Below, in pieces: positions 53,417-61,404 of a stretch of 64,000 bases of DNA. The position numbers and the translations under genes are program-made. The notes under the pieces are model-generated. The model was not told the origin of the DNA. It was given only the letters and a program-made list of their open reading frames with translations, and did not search any database. The stretch is taken from contig NZ_JQFW01000056.1 of NCBI RefSeq assembly GCF_000753865.1, forward strand, positions 1 through 64,000, given 5' to 3'. How positions within the stretch are numbered: the stretch's first letter is position 1; every line of letters starts with the position of its first letter. The DNA is from Alteromonas sp. LOR (lineage in GTDB: Bacteria > Pseudomonadota > Gammaproteobacteria > Enterobacterales > Alteromonadaceae).

Positions 53417-54688
53417 TCACTTAGCGCCAAGGCCGTATCCAGTGGTTTGCTTAACAAACTGCTTTTTGGCAGCGGGCAACATTCCAAGCGCAAGTAGCGA
53501 TAAATTTCGCCCTACAACAAGGGGAAAGTGACGGTTAGAAAATGTATGTACCAAGGTGTCGGTGAGCGCCACCGTGGCTTTTCTGTCTTTGCTTCTCTTG
53601 TTTGCGTATTCATGTAAAACAGAGAAATCGCCCGGGTCAGAGGGTGATATCGTGTTGCGAGTAAGCACCGATATCAAGGTGTGGATATCTCTAAGGCCCA
53701 GGTTAAAGCCCTGTCCCGCTATGGGATGAAGCGCCTGTGCAGCATTACCCACAATCACTGTTCGGTGAGCCATTACGTCACTGGCAAGTTTTAGTGAAAG
53801 TGGATAGCTGCTTTTATCGCTTACCTTTTCTATTTTACCTTGGCGATAGCCAAACGCGCCTTGTAAAGCGTTAGCAAACTCATTGGCCGACATGGCTAAT
53901 AGGTGAGCGGCTTTGTCAGATTTTACTGTCCACACCACTGAAAACCCATTGTTTGATGACTTTTCACCGTCTATTTCGTTATCAAAGGGTAAAAACGCTA
54001 ATGGGCCAGAGTCGGTGAAACGTTCGTATGCCTTATTGCCGTGAGATAGCTGGGTGTGAACGTTAAACACAATGGCGGTTTGACCGTAGTCGCTTTCACT
54101 TCTGCCTATGCCCACCTGCTCAGCCAGTGGAGAGCGACCGCCATCGGCCAGCACCAACAGCTTAGCCCGATAACTTTCGCCGTTATCTAAGGTAACGTCG
54201 GTGTGTGCAACATGCTGCTTTACACTCACTACCTTTGCAGGCGCTACATGCTCGTAACTGTCATTAGAGTCTGCAACAAGCTTAGTCAATGCACTTAACG
54301 AGACCACCTGCCCAAACGAGGAAATGTGGAAGTCTTTTGCTGCTAAATTCACTAACCCTAGGTGGCCACTGTCGCTTACTTCAATAGCATTAATGGTCGG
54401 CGGTAATTCGCCAAAGCTGTATTCTGCCAGTTTATCTAACTGTACGTTGAGTGCGGTAAGCTCTTGTACCGTGCGGCGAGCAAGGGCGATAACACGGGTA
54501 TCGGTAAATGGATTGAAGTCGTTGGTGACAGGTGTGTTTGTTGGTGCTTTTGTTTTCAGCGAGCTTGATGAAACTGGCGCTGCCGAATCAATCAGAGCTA
54601 CTTTCAGCCCTGAGCCCTGGGACAGCCCTTTTGCGAGAACGCAACCGACAATTCCGCCGCCAACAACAACTACATCAACACTCTTCAC
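53417..54688 (-). CDS. ubiH: FAD-dependent ubiquinone hydroxylase UbiH
   Basis: The 423-residue paralogue of UbiI, placed between pepP and ubiI as in E. coli, where UbiH does the C6 hydroxylation. Motifs: GGGIVGCVLAKGL, ADGGRSPLAEQVG and GNAAQALHPIAGQGFNLGLRD. The start is GTG 54686-54688, with AAGGA 9 bases upstream. A Ser/Thr-rich segment (SSSLKTKAPTNTPVTND, about residues 41-57) near the start is longer than usual. Confidence 0.9.
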   Translation of the reverse strand: MKSVDVVVVGGGIVGCVLAKGLSQGSGLKVALIDSAAPVSSSSLKTKAPTNTPVTNDFNPFTDTRVIALARRTVQELTALNVQLDKLAEYSFGELPPTINAIEVSDSGHLGLVNLAAKDFHISSFGQVVSLSALTKLVADSNDSYEHVAPAKVVSVKQHVAHTDVTLDNGESYRAKLLVLADGGRSPLAEQVGIGRSESDYGQTAIVFNVHTQLSHGNKAYERFTDSGPLAFLPFDNEIDGEKSSNNGFSVVWTVKSDKAAHLLAMSANEFANALQGAFGYRQGKIEKVSDKSSYPLSLKLASDVMAHRTVIVGNAAQALHPIAGQGFNLGLRDIHTLISVLTRNTISPSDPGDFSVLHEYANKRSKDRKATVALTDTLVHTFSNRHFPLVVGRNLSLLALGMLPAAKKQFVKQTTGYGLGAK

Positions 54689-54742
54689 TCAGTACGTTCC
54701 TTCTAGGTGCATTTGTTTAGCCCAGTCTTATTTAAGGCTAAA

Positions 54743-56071
54743 TTACGCCATTAGTGCCTCAATTTCATCAATCTCTTTTGGCACGTCTTTAGTGAGTATC
54801 TCAACGCCAGTAGCGGTAATAGCTACATCGTCTTCTATTCTCACGCCAATACCTTTGAAACGATCTGGCACATCGCAATCGCTACTAATATAGATCCCAG
54901 GCTCTACGGTAATGACCATGCCAGGGCTGAGCGCTCGGTCATCGCCATCGTGCTTGTAGTCGCCAACATCGTGCACGTCTAGGCCTAAAAAGTGCCCTAA
55001 ACCGTGCATATAAAATTGTCGCCAGGTTTGATTATCTAAGTTTTCCGCAATACTGCCGGTTAATATGCCCAGCTCAATTAAACCTTCGGTGATCACTTCT
55101 GCGCTGTGAGTCATTGCCTGGGGTAAAGTAACGCCCGGTGCCAGCATATCTAAAACGCTTTTTTGCGCTTTTAAGACCAAACTGTATATGGCGCGTTGCG
55201 CGTCGCTAAACTTACCGTTCACTGGAAACGTGCGCGTAATATCGGCAGCGTACCCTTGATACTCGGCACCCGCATCAATAAGCACTAAATCGCCGTTGTT
55301 AACCTGAGCGCTGTTTTGCGTGTAGTGCAGTATGCATGCATTTTCCCCGCTACCCACTATGGTACCGTAAGCCGGACTTCGTGCGCCCGCCATGGCAAAT
55401 TCATGATGAAGTTCAGCTTCTAACTGATATTCAAAGCACCCTGGGTACGCAAACTGCATGGCGCGCTTGTGGGCACGAGCACTTATTTCACAGGCCGCTT
55501 TCATAACCGCAACTTCACTTGCCGACTTATACACGCGCATCTCGTGTAGCAAAGGCTGTATATCGTGTAGCAAAGGCTGTATATCGTGCACAGTAGCAGG
55601 TGCAAGAGACTGTTTCGGGGCCTCTTTCAACGTCTTTAAGGCGTTAACAATTAACTGATCGTGCTGCTCGTTTACACCAAGAGCCACATAAAGATGTTGC
55701 TGTCCCTGCATTGCTTCAAGAATGGCTTCTTCTAACTCTTGCTCTTCAAATGCCTCGTCTAGGCTAAATCGAGACAATGCCGCCTCAGCGCCTAATCGTT
55801 TTCCTTGCCACACTTCCGCTTGTTTGTCTTTAGCTTGCACTACCATTGCGCGGTAGCTTTCACCATAGCGGGGATGATTTGAAATGATTAACCATGCGTT
55901 TGGCTCTTCAAAACCCGTTAAATACCAAAAGTCGCTGTCTTGTCTAAATAGATATTCCGTATCTCGACTTCGGGTAACTAAAGACGCTGCGGGAACAATG
56001 CATACACTGTTTGGTTGGCACTGTGCTAATAATCTATCTTGCCTAGAAATAAACTCTTGCGCGCTAATCAT
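54743..56071 (-). CDS. pepP: Xaa-Pro aminopeptidase
   Basis: The 442-residue cytosolic M24 peptidase removes N-terminal residues before proline. The metal ligands are visible in LIDAGAEYQGYAADITRT (two Asp), HGLGHFLGLDVHD (His), TVEPGIY (Glu) and RIEDDV (Glu). Length and gene order (ygfB-pepP-ubiH) agree with E. coli PepP. A seven-residue stretch DIQPLLH is duplicated by a perfect 21-bp repeat near residue 165, in the linker before the catalytic domain. Confidence 0.95.
   Translation of the reverse strand: MISAQEFISRQDRLLAQCQPNSVCIVPAASLVTRSRDTEYLFRQDSDFWYLTGFEEPNAWLIISNHPRYGESYRAMVVQAKDKQAEVWQGKRLGAEAALSRFSLDEAFEEQELEEAILEAMQGQQHLYVALGVNEQHDQLIVNALKTLKEAPKQSLAPATVHDIQPLLHDIQPLLHEMRVYKSASEVAVMKAACEISARAHKRAMQFAYPGCFEYQLEAELHHEFAMAGARSPAYGTIVGSGENACILHYTQNSAQVNNGDLVLIDAGAEYQGYAADITRTFPVNGKFSDAQRAIYSLVLKAQKSVLDMLAPGVTLPQAMTHSAEVITEGLIELGILTGSIAENLDNQTWRQFYMHGLGHFLGLDVHDVGDYKHDGDDRALSPGMVITVEPGIYISSDCDVPDRFKGIGVRIEDDVAITATGVEILTKDVPKEIDEIEALMA
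55542..55583. repeat. Perfect 21-bp tandem duplication inside pepP
   Basis: 55542-55562 and 55563-55583 are identical, giving two DIQPLLH copies in a row. Perfect identity points to a recent event. Confidence 0.93.
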
Positions 56072-56234
56072 AAATTCACAAACCCTGTCGGCATTATTTT
56101 TAGAAAACGGTGTTTTTGCAGCATTTTTTTATTACTTTTACTTACTCAACCTATGAGCAGTTTGTTTATAAGTGGTTTATATTTAAGAAACCTGCTTATA
56201 AAAATCGTTCTTAGAATTTAAGTGTTAAATTTCA

Positions 56235-56338
56235 GGATTCAAAGCTCATTTCTAAAGCTCAAGCACTCGTGCTCACGTATTAGAGCCTAAGAATTAGCGC
56301 CCACTTTTAAAGCCCAGTTTTAAAACCCAGCTCTAAAA
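56235..56338. repeat. Degenerate 13-bp tandem array, up to 8 units
   Basis: The clear units are CCCACTTTTAAAG, CCCAGTTTTAAAA and CCCAGCTCTAAAA (56300-56338). Weaker 13-mers such as GAGCTTTAGAAAT and GAGCTTTGAATCC (minus strand) continue to 56235. The array fills most of the 283-bp gap between the ygfB stop and the pepP start, beginning 17 bp after the ygfB stop. Confidence 0.65.
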
Positions 56339-56354
56339 AATGGGCTCTTCGTAA

Positions 56355-56921
56355 TTAATGTATTGAAGGCTTTTCTTTTTGGTCGTCCAGCAATGACTGC
56401 CCCAACTCGCTGAAGCATAGAATCGCTGAAATCTTTACATACTCTTCTACTTCAAAAAGTGCTTTCTCAGACTCTTCGTCTGCATCCATTGGCTCTTCCA
56501 TTCGAGAAATGTCAGAAAAGTCTTCAAGTGCTTCTTTTACATCATCACTGCACTTCACTAAATCTTGCTGGTGTAATCCAAACCCAAGCATAAACCCTTG
56601 CACCCAATTAATAAGGGCAGCGCCGCGATCGTTTATTGGGGCATGGTCTTCTGGAAGTAGCAAAGTAAGTGCAAACTCAGGCTCTAACAACTGCTGGCAA
56701 GTTTGGTTAAATAACGTCGTTAACGTAAAAACAACCGGCTCACTAAAGCTTTCGTCCTGATTCACCGTTTCGCTTAACGCTTCTAACCATTTTTGATCGG
56801 TAAGAGACATACCACCGCACAACATGCCGCAGAGGATGCCGTGTATTTCGGCGCCGTCTACTATTACGCCATGTTGTGACAATTTATTGGTAACGCTGTC
56901 GTAATCAAGCTGCTTTTCCAC
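56355..56921 (-). CDS. ygfB: UPF0149 family protein YgfB
   Basis: The 188-residue acidic helical protein fits UPF0149/YgfB: EIHGILCGMLCGG near the start, LINWVQGFMLGFGLHQ in the middle and a long acidic C-terminus. Start is GTG 56919-56921 with AGAGAG upstream. It is first in the pepP-ubiH-ubiI group, as in E. coli. In Pseudomonas a homologue affects regulation of other genes, but the general role is not settled. Confidence 0.88.
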   Translation of the reverse strand: MEKQLDYDSVTNKLSQHGVIVDGAEIHGILCGMLCGGMSLTDQKWLEALSETVNQDESFSEPVVFTLTTLFNQTCQQLLEPEFALTLLLPEDHAPINDRGAALINWVQGFMLGFGLHQQDLVKCSDDVKEALEDFSDISRMEEPMDADEESEKALFEVEEYVKISAILCFSELGQSLLDDQKEKPSIH

Positions 56922-57457
56922 TGGTAACTCTCTTTATGTTTGAAATTTGATGTAATGCATGGAAATTATTCTCTTTGCCTTTATCCGCTTTTTTAGGCTT
57001 GAGCACACCCGCTTAGGTGTGAGTGAACCACGCGAAGTAAAACAACGTCAAAAAGATAACCGCCGTGCTTATACTATGGGTTTATAGTAGCAAAATCGGG
57101 ATATAAAACCTACTTTTGCCAATTTGATTACTCACTGTTCAAACGAGTGAGCAAAAGCAGCAAAACCTTTAACTTCTCTGGTAACCCACGTGTATTTCTA
57201 CTACCATTAAGACGTGGACAAGGACTTCCCTTTGCAACAGGGAGAAAGCGCTGGCGTAAAGAGAGAATGCGGTTTTCTTGAGCTTGTCGCATTTGCGTGT
57301 ATACTTGCTGACCAACAGGTGCTGACCAAATGGTCAAGAATAAAACATTCTTTAAGCAGCTATACTCAACAACGCAAAGTTTTGCTACGCATAAGAGTGA
57401 TCTCCTTCACTAGTACATGCGTTTCATATACCCTGTTGCGTTAATACAACAACAATG
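56922..57457. other. Intergenic region, 536 bp; zapA not found here
   Basis: Between ygfB and the 6S RNA gene, where many gammaproteobacteria carry zapA in the plus direction. I find no ZapA-like frame. A minus-strand frame at 57128-57337 and a 42-codon plus frame at 56958 have no recognisable character. A small hairpin (CACACC/GGTGTG, about 57005-57022) is present. The 6S promoter must lie near the right end. Confidence 0.5.
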
Positions 57458-57641
57458 TTTCCTGGGATGTTTGCTAGTTCATTCATGTCCCTGGCCGATG
57501 CTATAAACCTAGGAAGTTGAAACTGTAACTATTGTGCAAGCTCGGCTCGTATCGAGAAGCCTACGGTCATAGTGATTCTTCCGCCCTGAACATTTCGGTT
57601 CACGGGCGAAAATGGACACGCGGCATTCTGGGAGACGCCCT
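57458..57641 (+). ncRNA. ssrS: 6S RNA
   Basis: The RNA binds sigma70 RNA polymerase in stationary phase by mimicking an open promoter. The ends pair as in known 6S RNAs: TTTCCTGGGATGTT (57458-57471) with GGCATTCTGGGAGA (57622-57635), counting G-U pairs. Close matches to the E. coli RNA are GTCCCTGGCCGATG on the 5' arm, GCTCGGCTCG...CGAGAAGCC in the middle and GCGGCATTCTGGGAG at the 3' end. The length is about 184 nt, the usual size; the ends are accurate to a few bases. Confidence 0.9.
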
Positions 57642-57659
57642 CTTTCGACGGAAGAAGAA

Positions 57660-58556
57660 ATGGCAATAATAAATTTTGGCTCCATTAATATCGACCACGT
57701 TTACCAAGTAGAGCATTTTGTTCAACCTGGTGAAACAATCGCCTCCACGCACTACCAAACCTTGTTAGGTGGTAAAGGCGCAAACCAATCAATTGCGTTA
57801 GCGCAAGCCGGTGCCGACGTTAGGCATGTAGGCAGCATCCACCAAAATGACGCCTCTTTTAAGCAAGCGTTGATCAAAAAAGGTGTGGATTGTCGCGGCG
57901 TAAAATGCTCTGAGACTCCCTCAGGTCATGCCATAATCCAAGTTACCCCAAGCGGCGAAAATGCCATCGTTCTATTTGGCGGTGCAAATCAAACCATTAC
58001 TGCTAAAACCGTTATGGCTGCGTTAGATGACACTAAGCCCTCAGACTGGGTACTAACGCAAAACGAAACTAGCAGCATTGACGAAGTGCTTCGCCAAGCA
58101 AAAGAAAAACAGCTGAAAGTTGCCTTTAACCCTGCGCCAATGAGCGAGTCGGTTAAAGCGTTGCCTCACGATTGTATAGACTTGCTTATCGTTAATGAGA
58201 CAGAAGCAGCCGCATTAACTGGTAAAGAAGCAATGGATGACATTGTTGCTGAATTTAAGCAGCAGTGGGCCCACTGTGAGGTCATTATCACCTTGGGTAA
58301 AGCCGGTGTAATGATGCTTAGAAAAGGCGAAGTCGTTAACGTTGATGCCTTTTCTGTTGATGCTGTCGATACGACCGCCGCAGGCGATACCTTCATCGGA
58401 TACTTCTTATCAGCATACAGTCATCACACAGACGCTAAACAGGCGCTTAAACGCGGCTGCGCGGCATCAGCAATTGCGGTTACACGAGAAGGCGCTGCGC
58501 AGAGCATTCCAACTCAAAAAGAAGTAGATCGTTTTTTAGCAAAGCATTCCGGCTAA
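57660..58556 (+). CDS. rbsK: Ribokinase-family sugar kinase (PfkB)
   Basis: The 298-residue kinase would phosphorylate ribose to ribose-5-phosphate. It has the PfkB pattern: INFGSINIDHVYQV, GGKGANQSIALAQAGA, LIVNETEA and the anion-hole/base motif VDTTAAGDTFIGYF. I start at ATG 57660-57662; an ATG at 57612 would lie inside the 6S RNA. Only 18 bp separate it from the 6S RNA, so read-through from that RNA is possible. The nucleoside hydrolase gene follows 21 bp later. RbsK is the likeliest role but other sugar kinases are possible. Confidence 0.85.
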   Translation: MAIINFGSINIDHVYQVEHFVQPGETIASTHYQTLLGGKGANQSIALAQAGADVRHVGSIHQNDASFKQALIKKGVDCRGVKCSETPSGHAIIQVTPSGENAIVLFGGANQTITAKTVMAALDDTKPSDWVLTQNETSSIDEVLRQAKEKQLKVAFNPAPMSESVKALPHDCIDLLIVNETEAAALTGKEAMDDIVAEFKQQWAHCEVIITLGKAGVMMLRKGEVVNVDAFSVDAVDTTAAGDTFIGYFLSAYSHHTDAKQALKRGCAASAIAVTREGAAQSIPTQKEVDRFLAKHSG

Positions 58557-58577
58557 AATTATTCCAGAGAGAATTTC

Positions 58578-59522
58578 ATGGCACATAAAATAATATTAGA
58601 CACCGATCCGGGCATTGATGATGCAATGGCCATATTTTTTGCATTTCAATCACCTGATATTGAACTGCTTGGCTTAACAACGGTTTACGGTAATGTTCCC
58701 GTTACAATGGCTGCGCAAAATGCCCTAACGCTTTGCGAACTGGCTGGCAAAAACGACATTCCAGTAACGAAAGGGGTTGGCATGCCGTGGGTTGGCGAAG
58801 AGTCGACCTATGCTCACTTCGTTCATGGAGAGCACGGATTTGGCCACATTAAGCCAGAGCCGCCTAAAGGTGAGCTTGACCCACGCAGCTCGGCACAGTT
58901 TATCGTTGATTTGGCCCGTAAATACCCAGGCGAAATCACGTTAGTTGCAATAGGCCCACTTGGAAACCTAGCGCTAGCGCTTCGTTTAGAGCCAGAACTT
59001 CCTAAGTTGGTTAAAGGCGTAAGCATTATGGGCGGTGCTGCGTTTGTACCTGGCAATGTAACACCGGTTGCAGAAGCGAATATCTGGAATGATGCTTATG
59101 CAGCAGAGATTGTGTGCGCTGCAGATTGGGATTTAACCATGTTTGGTTTAGACGTAACCAACGACGTTCCATTTGCGCCTACATTTGTTGACGTACTTGC
59201 TGAGAAAAACCCAACGCTAGGTGGTTTCGTACAAGAAAGCGCTCAGTTCTACATGGATTTTTACTCGCAAAATAGAGAAGACAGAGTGTGTTTCTTCCAC
59301 GATGCGTTTCCTATTGCCCACCTTCGCCACCCAGAGCTTTTCGAATTAACCGAAGGCCACGTTAGGGTTGGAACAGGCGAGCTAGACAGAGGCCAAACGG
59401 TGGTTGCACCTAAAGGCACAACACCAAGTCCGCTTTGGAACGACGCAAATACCATCAAAGTAGCGACAAAAGTAGACCATAGTAGACTTGAGAAATTGTT
59501 CATAGACACCTACGCTCTTTAG
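58578..59522 (+). CDS. Nucleoside hydrolase (IUNH family)
   Basis: The 314-residue enzyme splits ribonucleosides into base and ribose. The calcium/ribose-binding motif is intact: ILDTDPGIDDAMA (DxDxxxDD). GLTTVYGNVPV, SIMGGA and NIWNDAYAAEI are further family marks. AGAGAG precedes the ATG. It is paired with the ribokinase gene (21 bp), so released ribose can be trapped as ribose-5-P. Base specificity (purine or pyrimidine) cannot be told. No nucleoside transporter gene is in the window. Confidence 0.9.
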   Translation: MAHKIILDTDPGIDDAMAIFFAFQSPDIELLGLTTVYGNVPVTMAAQNALTLCELAGKNDIPVTKGVGMPWVGEESTYAHFVHGEHGFGHIKPEPPKGELDPRSSAQFIVDLARKYPGEITLVAIGPLGNLALALRLEPELPKLVKGVSIMGGAAFVPGNVTPVAEANIWNDAYAAEIVCAADWDLTMFGLDVTNDVPFAPTFVDVLAEKNPTLGGFVQESAQFYMDFYSQNREDRVCFFHDAFPIAHLRHPELFELTEGHVRVGTGELDRGQTVVAPKGTTPSPLWNDANTIKVATKVDHSRLEKLFIDTYAL

Positions 59523-59533
59523 TAATATTGTTA

Positions 59534-59553
59534 GGGGAATCAGTAGATTCCCC
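59534..59553. other. Perfect stem-loop after the nucleoside hydrolase gene
   Basis: GGGGAATC-AGTA-GATTCCCC, an 8-bp perfect stem 12 bp after the stop. No T-tract follows, so it may be an mRNA-end protector, a weak terminator or part of the next gene's leader. Confidence 0.5.
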
Positions 59554-59590
59554 CTACTAACATGTACTATTGAGGTTTAAAACCAGTACT

Positions 59591-61207
59591 ATGAAGTCTG
59601 CACCTATTCCAGAGAACGAAAAAGAACGGTTAGCTGAACTTCTAAGCTACGACATCTTAGATACTGAAGCTGAAAAGCTTTTCGACGATCTTACTGCGCT
59701 TGCCTCACAGATTTGCGGTACGCCTATCGCGCTAATTAGTCTTATCGACCTCGATAGGCAGTGGTTTAAATCTCGCGTGGGCCTTGATGCCGAAGAAACA
59801 TCCCGCGATATTGCATTTTGTTCGCACGCTATTTTGCAGCAAAAAGTATTCGAAGTTCCTGATGCCACTAAAGACGAACGTTTTCGCGACAATCCCCTTG
59901 TAACTGGCTCTCCTGATATTCGATTTTATGCGGGTGCACCGCTTATTACCCCTTCTGGTTATCCAATTGGCACGCTTTGCGCCATTGATAAAAAGCCAAA
60001 TAAACTAACAGAAGAACAGAAAAAAGCGCTGGAAACACTGGGGCAATCAGTTGTCGCCCATTTAGAATTAAAACGTAAAAATAGAGAGCTAGAGCGCACA
60101 AGCCAATTTAAGTCTGATTTTCTGTCTTATGTTAGCCATGAAATTCGCACGCCGCTTAACGCGATTAACACGTTTAGTAATTTACTAGAAAGTGAGGCTC
60201 GAAAGCTGTCGCTTCCATCTCAATTTAGTTCGTCACTGTCGCACATTAGTAAAAGCGGCGAACGCCTGCTAGAGATCGTCAATTCAGTGCTTGATATTAA
60301 GCAGATAGAAGCGGGTAAAATGCGTGTGATGCCACGCGCTGTTAATACGAACGATTTTTTCACTCACCTGTTTTCAGTAACCCGGGTTCGCGCCGAACAA
60401 AACGACATCACCTTTACTGCTACATTAGATACTAGCCTTCCGGCCTCTATTTATTTAGATGACACTAAGTTTGGGCAAGTTGCGCTAAATATACTTTCCA
60501 ATGCCATTAAATTTACGCCTAGAAATAAGGCGGTGACTTGTCTAGTAAAATACAAAAAAGGCGCCTTAATATTTACTGTTTCCGATGAAGGTATTGGTAT
60601 TAGCGATGACGATCAGGCGCGCCTATTTACTCGATTCGAGCGTATGGATAATGCACATAAAATACCTGGTTCTGGTTTGGGACTGAGTATATCTAAGCAA
60701 CTGGTTGAGCTAATGGATGGCTCAATAAAGCTTAAAAGTAAGCTGCAAGAAGGTACAAGAGTCAGTATCTCAATTCCATCTGCGCAGATGGACCAAAATC
60801 ATGTGTCAGAAGCCTCCCCGCAAAATGCTTCTGCCCAACTTTCTATCTCAAGGCCTGTTAATATTCTGATTGTAGAAGACCATCAGATTAACCAAGCGGT
60901 GATCGTAGCGCTTTTTGAAAAATTAGGGCTGGCGTTTACCATTGTTGATACCGGTGAAGACGGCGTTGAATACATTGAATCCAATCACGCCGACCTTGTT
61001 TTAATGGATATCAATTTACCCGGTATTCAGGGCGATCAAGCATCTAGGCTGATTAAAGCGCAATACCCTAACCTCCCTATCGTAGCACTCACCGCAGATG
61101 CTATTACTACGTCAGACACTTTGAAAGAGAGAGGACTGGACGACGTGTTGACGAAACCGATTAATGCAGCAAACTTGGTAAAAGTGCTTAATCATTATCT
61201 CGGTTAA
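59591..61207 (+). CDS. Hybrid sensor histidine kinase with GAF and receiver domains
   Basis: A 538-residue cytosolic protein without membrane segments. It has a GAF domain (about 20-160, with the common DRQWFKSRVGL and FCSHAIL...FYAGAPL), a coiled linker, a histidine kinase core (H-box YVSHEIRTPLNAI, N-box, SDEGIGIS, GSGLGLSI) and a receiver domain (VEDHQINQAV, phospho-Asp in LVLMDINLPG, LTKPIN). The output is probably phosphorelay to an unlinked partner. The start is uncertain: ATG 59591 or TTG 59570. Its stop codon lies in the first unit of a 15-bp array. Confidence 0.9.
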   Translation: MKSAPIPENEKERLAELLSYDILDTEAEKLFDDLTALASQICGTPIALISLIDLDRQWFKSRVGLDAEETSRDIAFCSHAILQQKVFEVPDATKDERFRDNPLVTGSPDIRFYAGAPLITPSGYPIGTLCAIDKKPNKLTEEQKKALETLGQSVVAHLELKRKNRELERTSQFKSDFLSYVSHEIRTPLNAINTFSNLLESEARKLSLPSQFSSSLSHISKSGERLLEIVNSVLDIKQIEAGKMRVMPRAVNTNDFFTHLFSVTRVRAEQNDITFTATLDTSLPASIYLDDTKFGQVALNILSNAIKFTPRNKAVTCLVKYKKGALIFTVSDEGIGISDDDQARLFTRFERMDNAHKIPGSGLGLSISKQLVELMDGSIKLKSKLQEGTRVSISIPSAQMDQNHVSEASPQNASAQLSISRPVNILIVEDHQINQAVIVALFEKLGLAFTIVDTGEDGVEYIESNHADLVLMDINLPGIQGDQASRLIKAQYPNLPIVALTADAITTSDTLKERGLDDVLTKPINAANLVKVLNHYLG

Positions 61208-61348
61208 GATTGCCTCGGTTAAGATTGCCTTGGATAAGATTATCTTGGTTATGACTGCCTTGGTTAAGAATACATTGGTTAAAAATACCTTGGTCAAAAG
61301 TGTCTATTTTAAAAGGGCTTTGACCGAGCTAGCCTAGATTAAGCGTGC
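61199..61348. repeat. 15-bp tandem array, 10 units, starting at a stop codon
   Basis: Units in order: CTCGGTTAAGATTGC twice without mismatch, then CTTGGATAAGATTAT, CTTGGTTATGACTGC, CTTGGTTAAGAATAC, ATTGGTTAAAAATAC, CTTGGTCAAAAGTGT, CTATTTTAAAAGGGC, TTTGACCGAGCTAGC and CTAGATTAAGCGTGC. The first unit holds the last codons CTC GGT and stop TAA of the histidine kinase gene. Similarity falls with distance from the gene. The array nearly fills the gap to the next gene. Confidence 0.92.
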
Positions 61349-61404
61349 ACTCATTGAAGGAATGATTAAAAGCATGATTAAGAGCAAGTTGGTTTGAGAG
61401 TAGC

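Noticed and set aside
57128..57337. A 69-codon minus-strand frame in the gap before 6S RNA
   Set aside because: No recognisable family, no ribosome site and no partner gene; could be a relic but I cannot name its source.
57612..57659. N-terminal extension of the ribokinase from an earlier ATG
   Set aside because: It lies inside the 6S RNA, and the protein family begins at the later ATG (57660).
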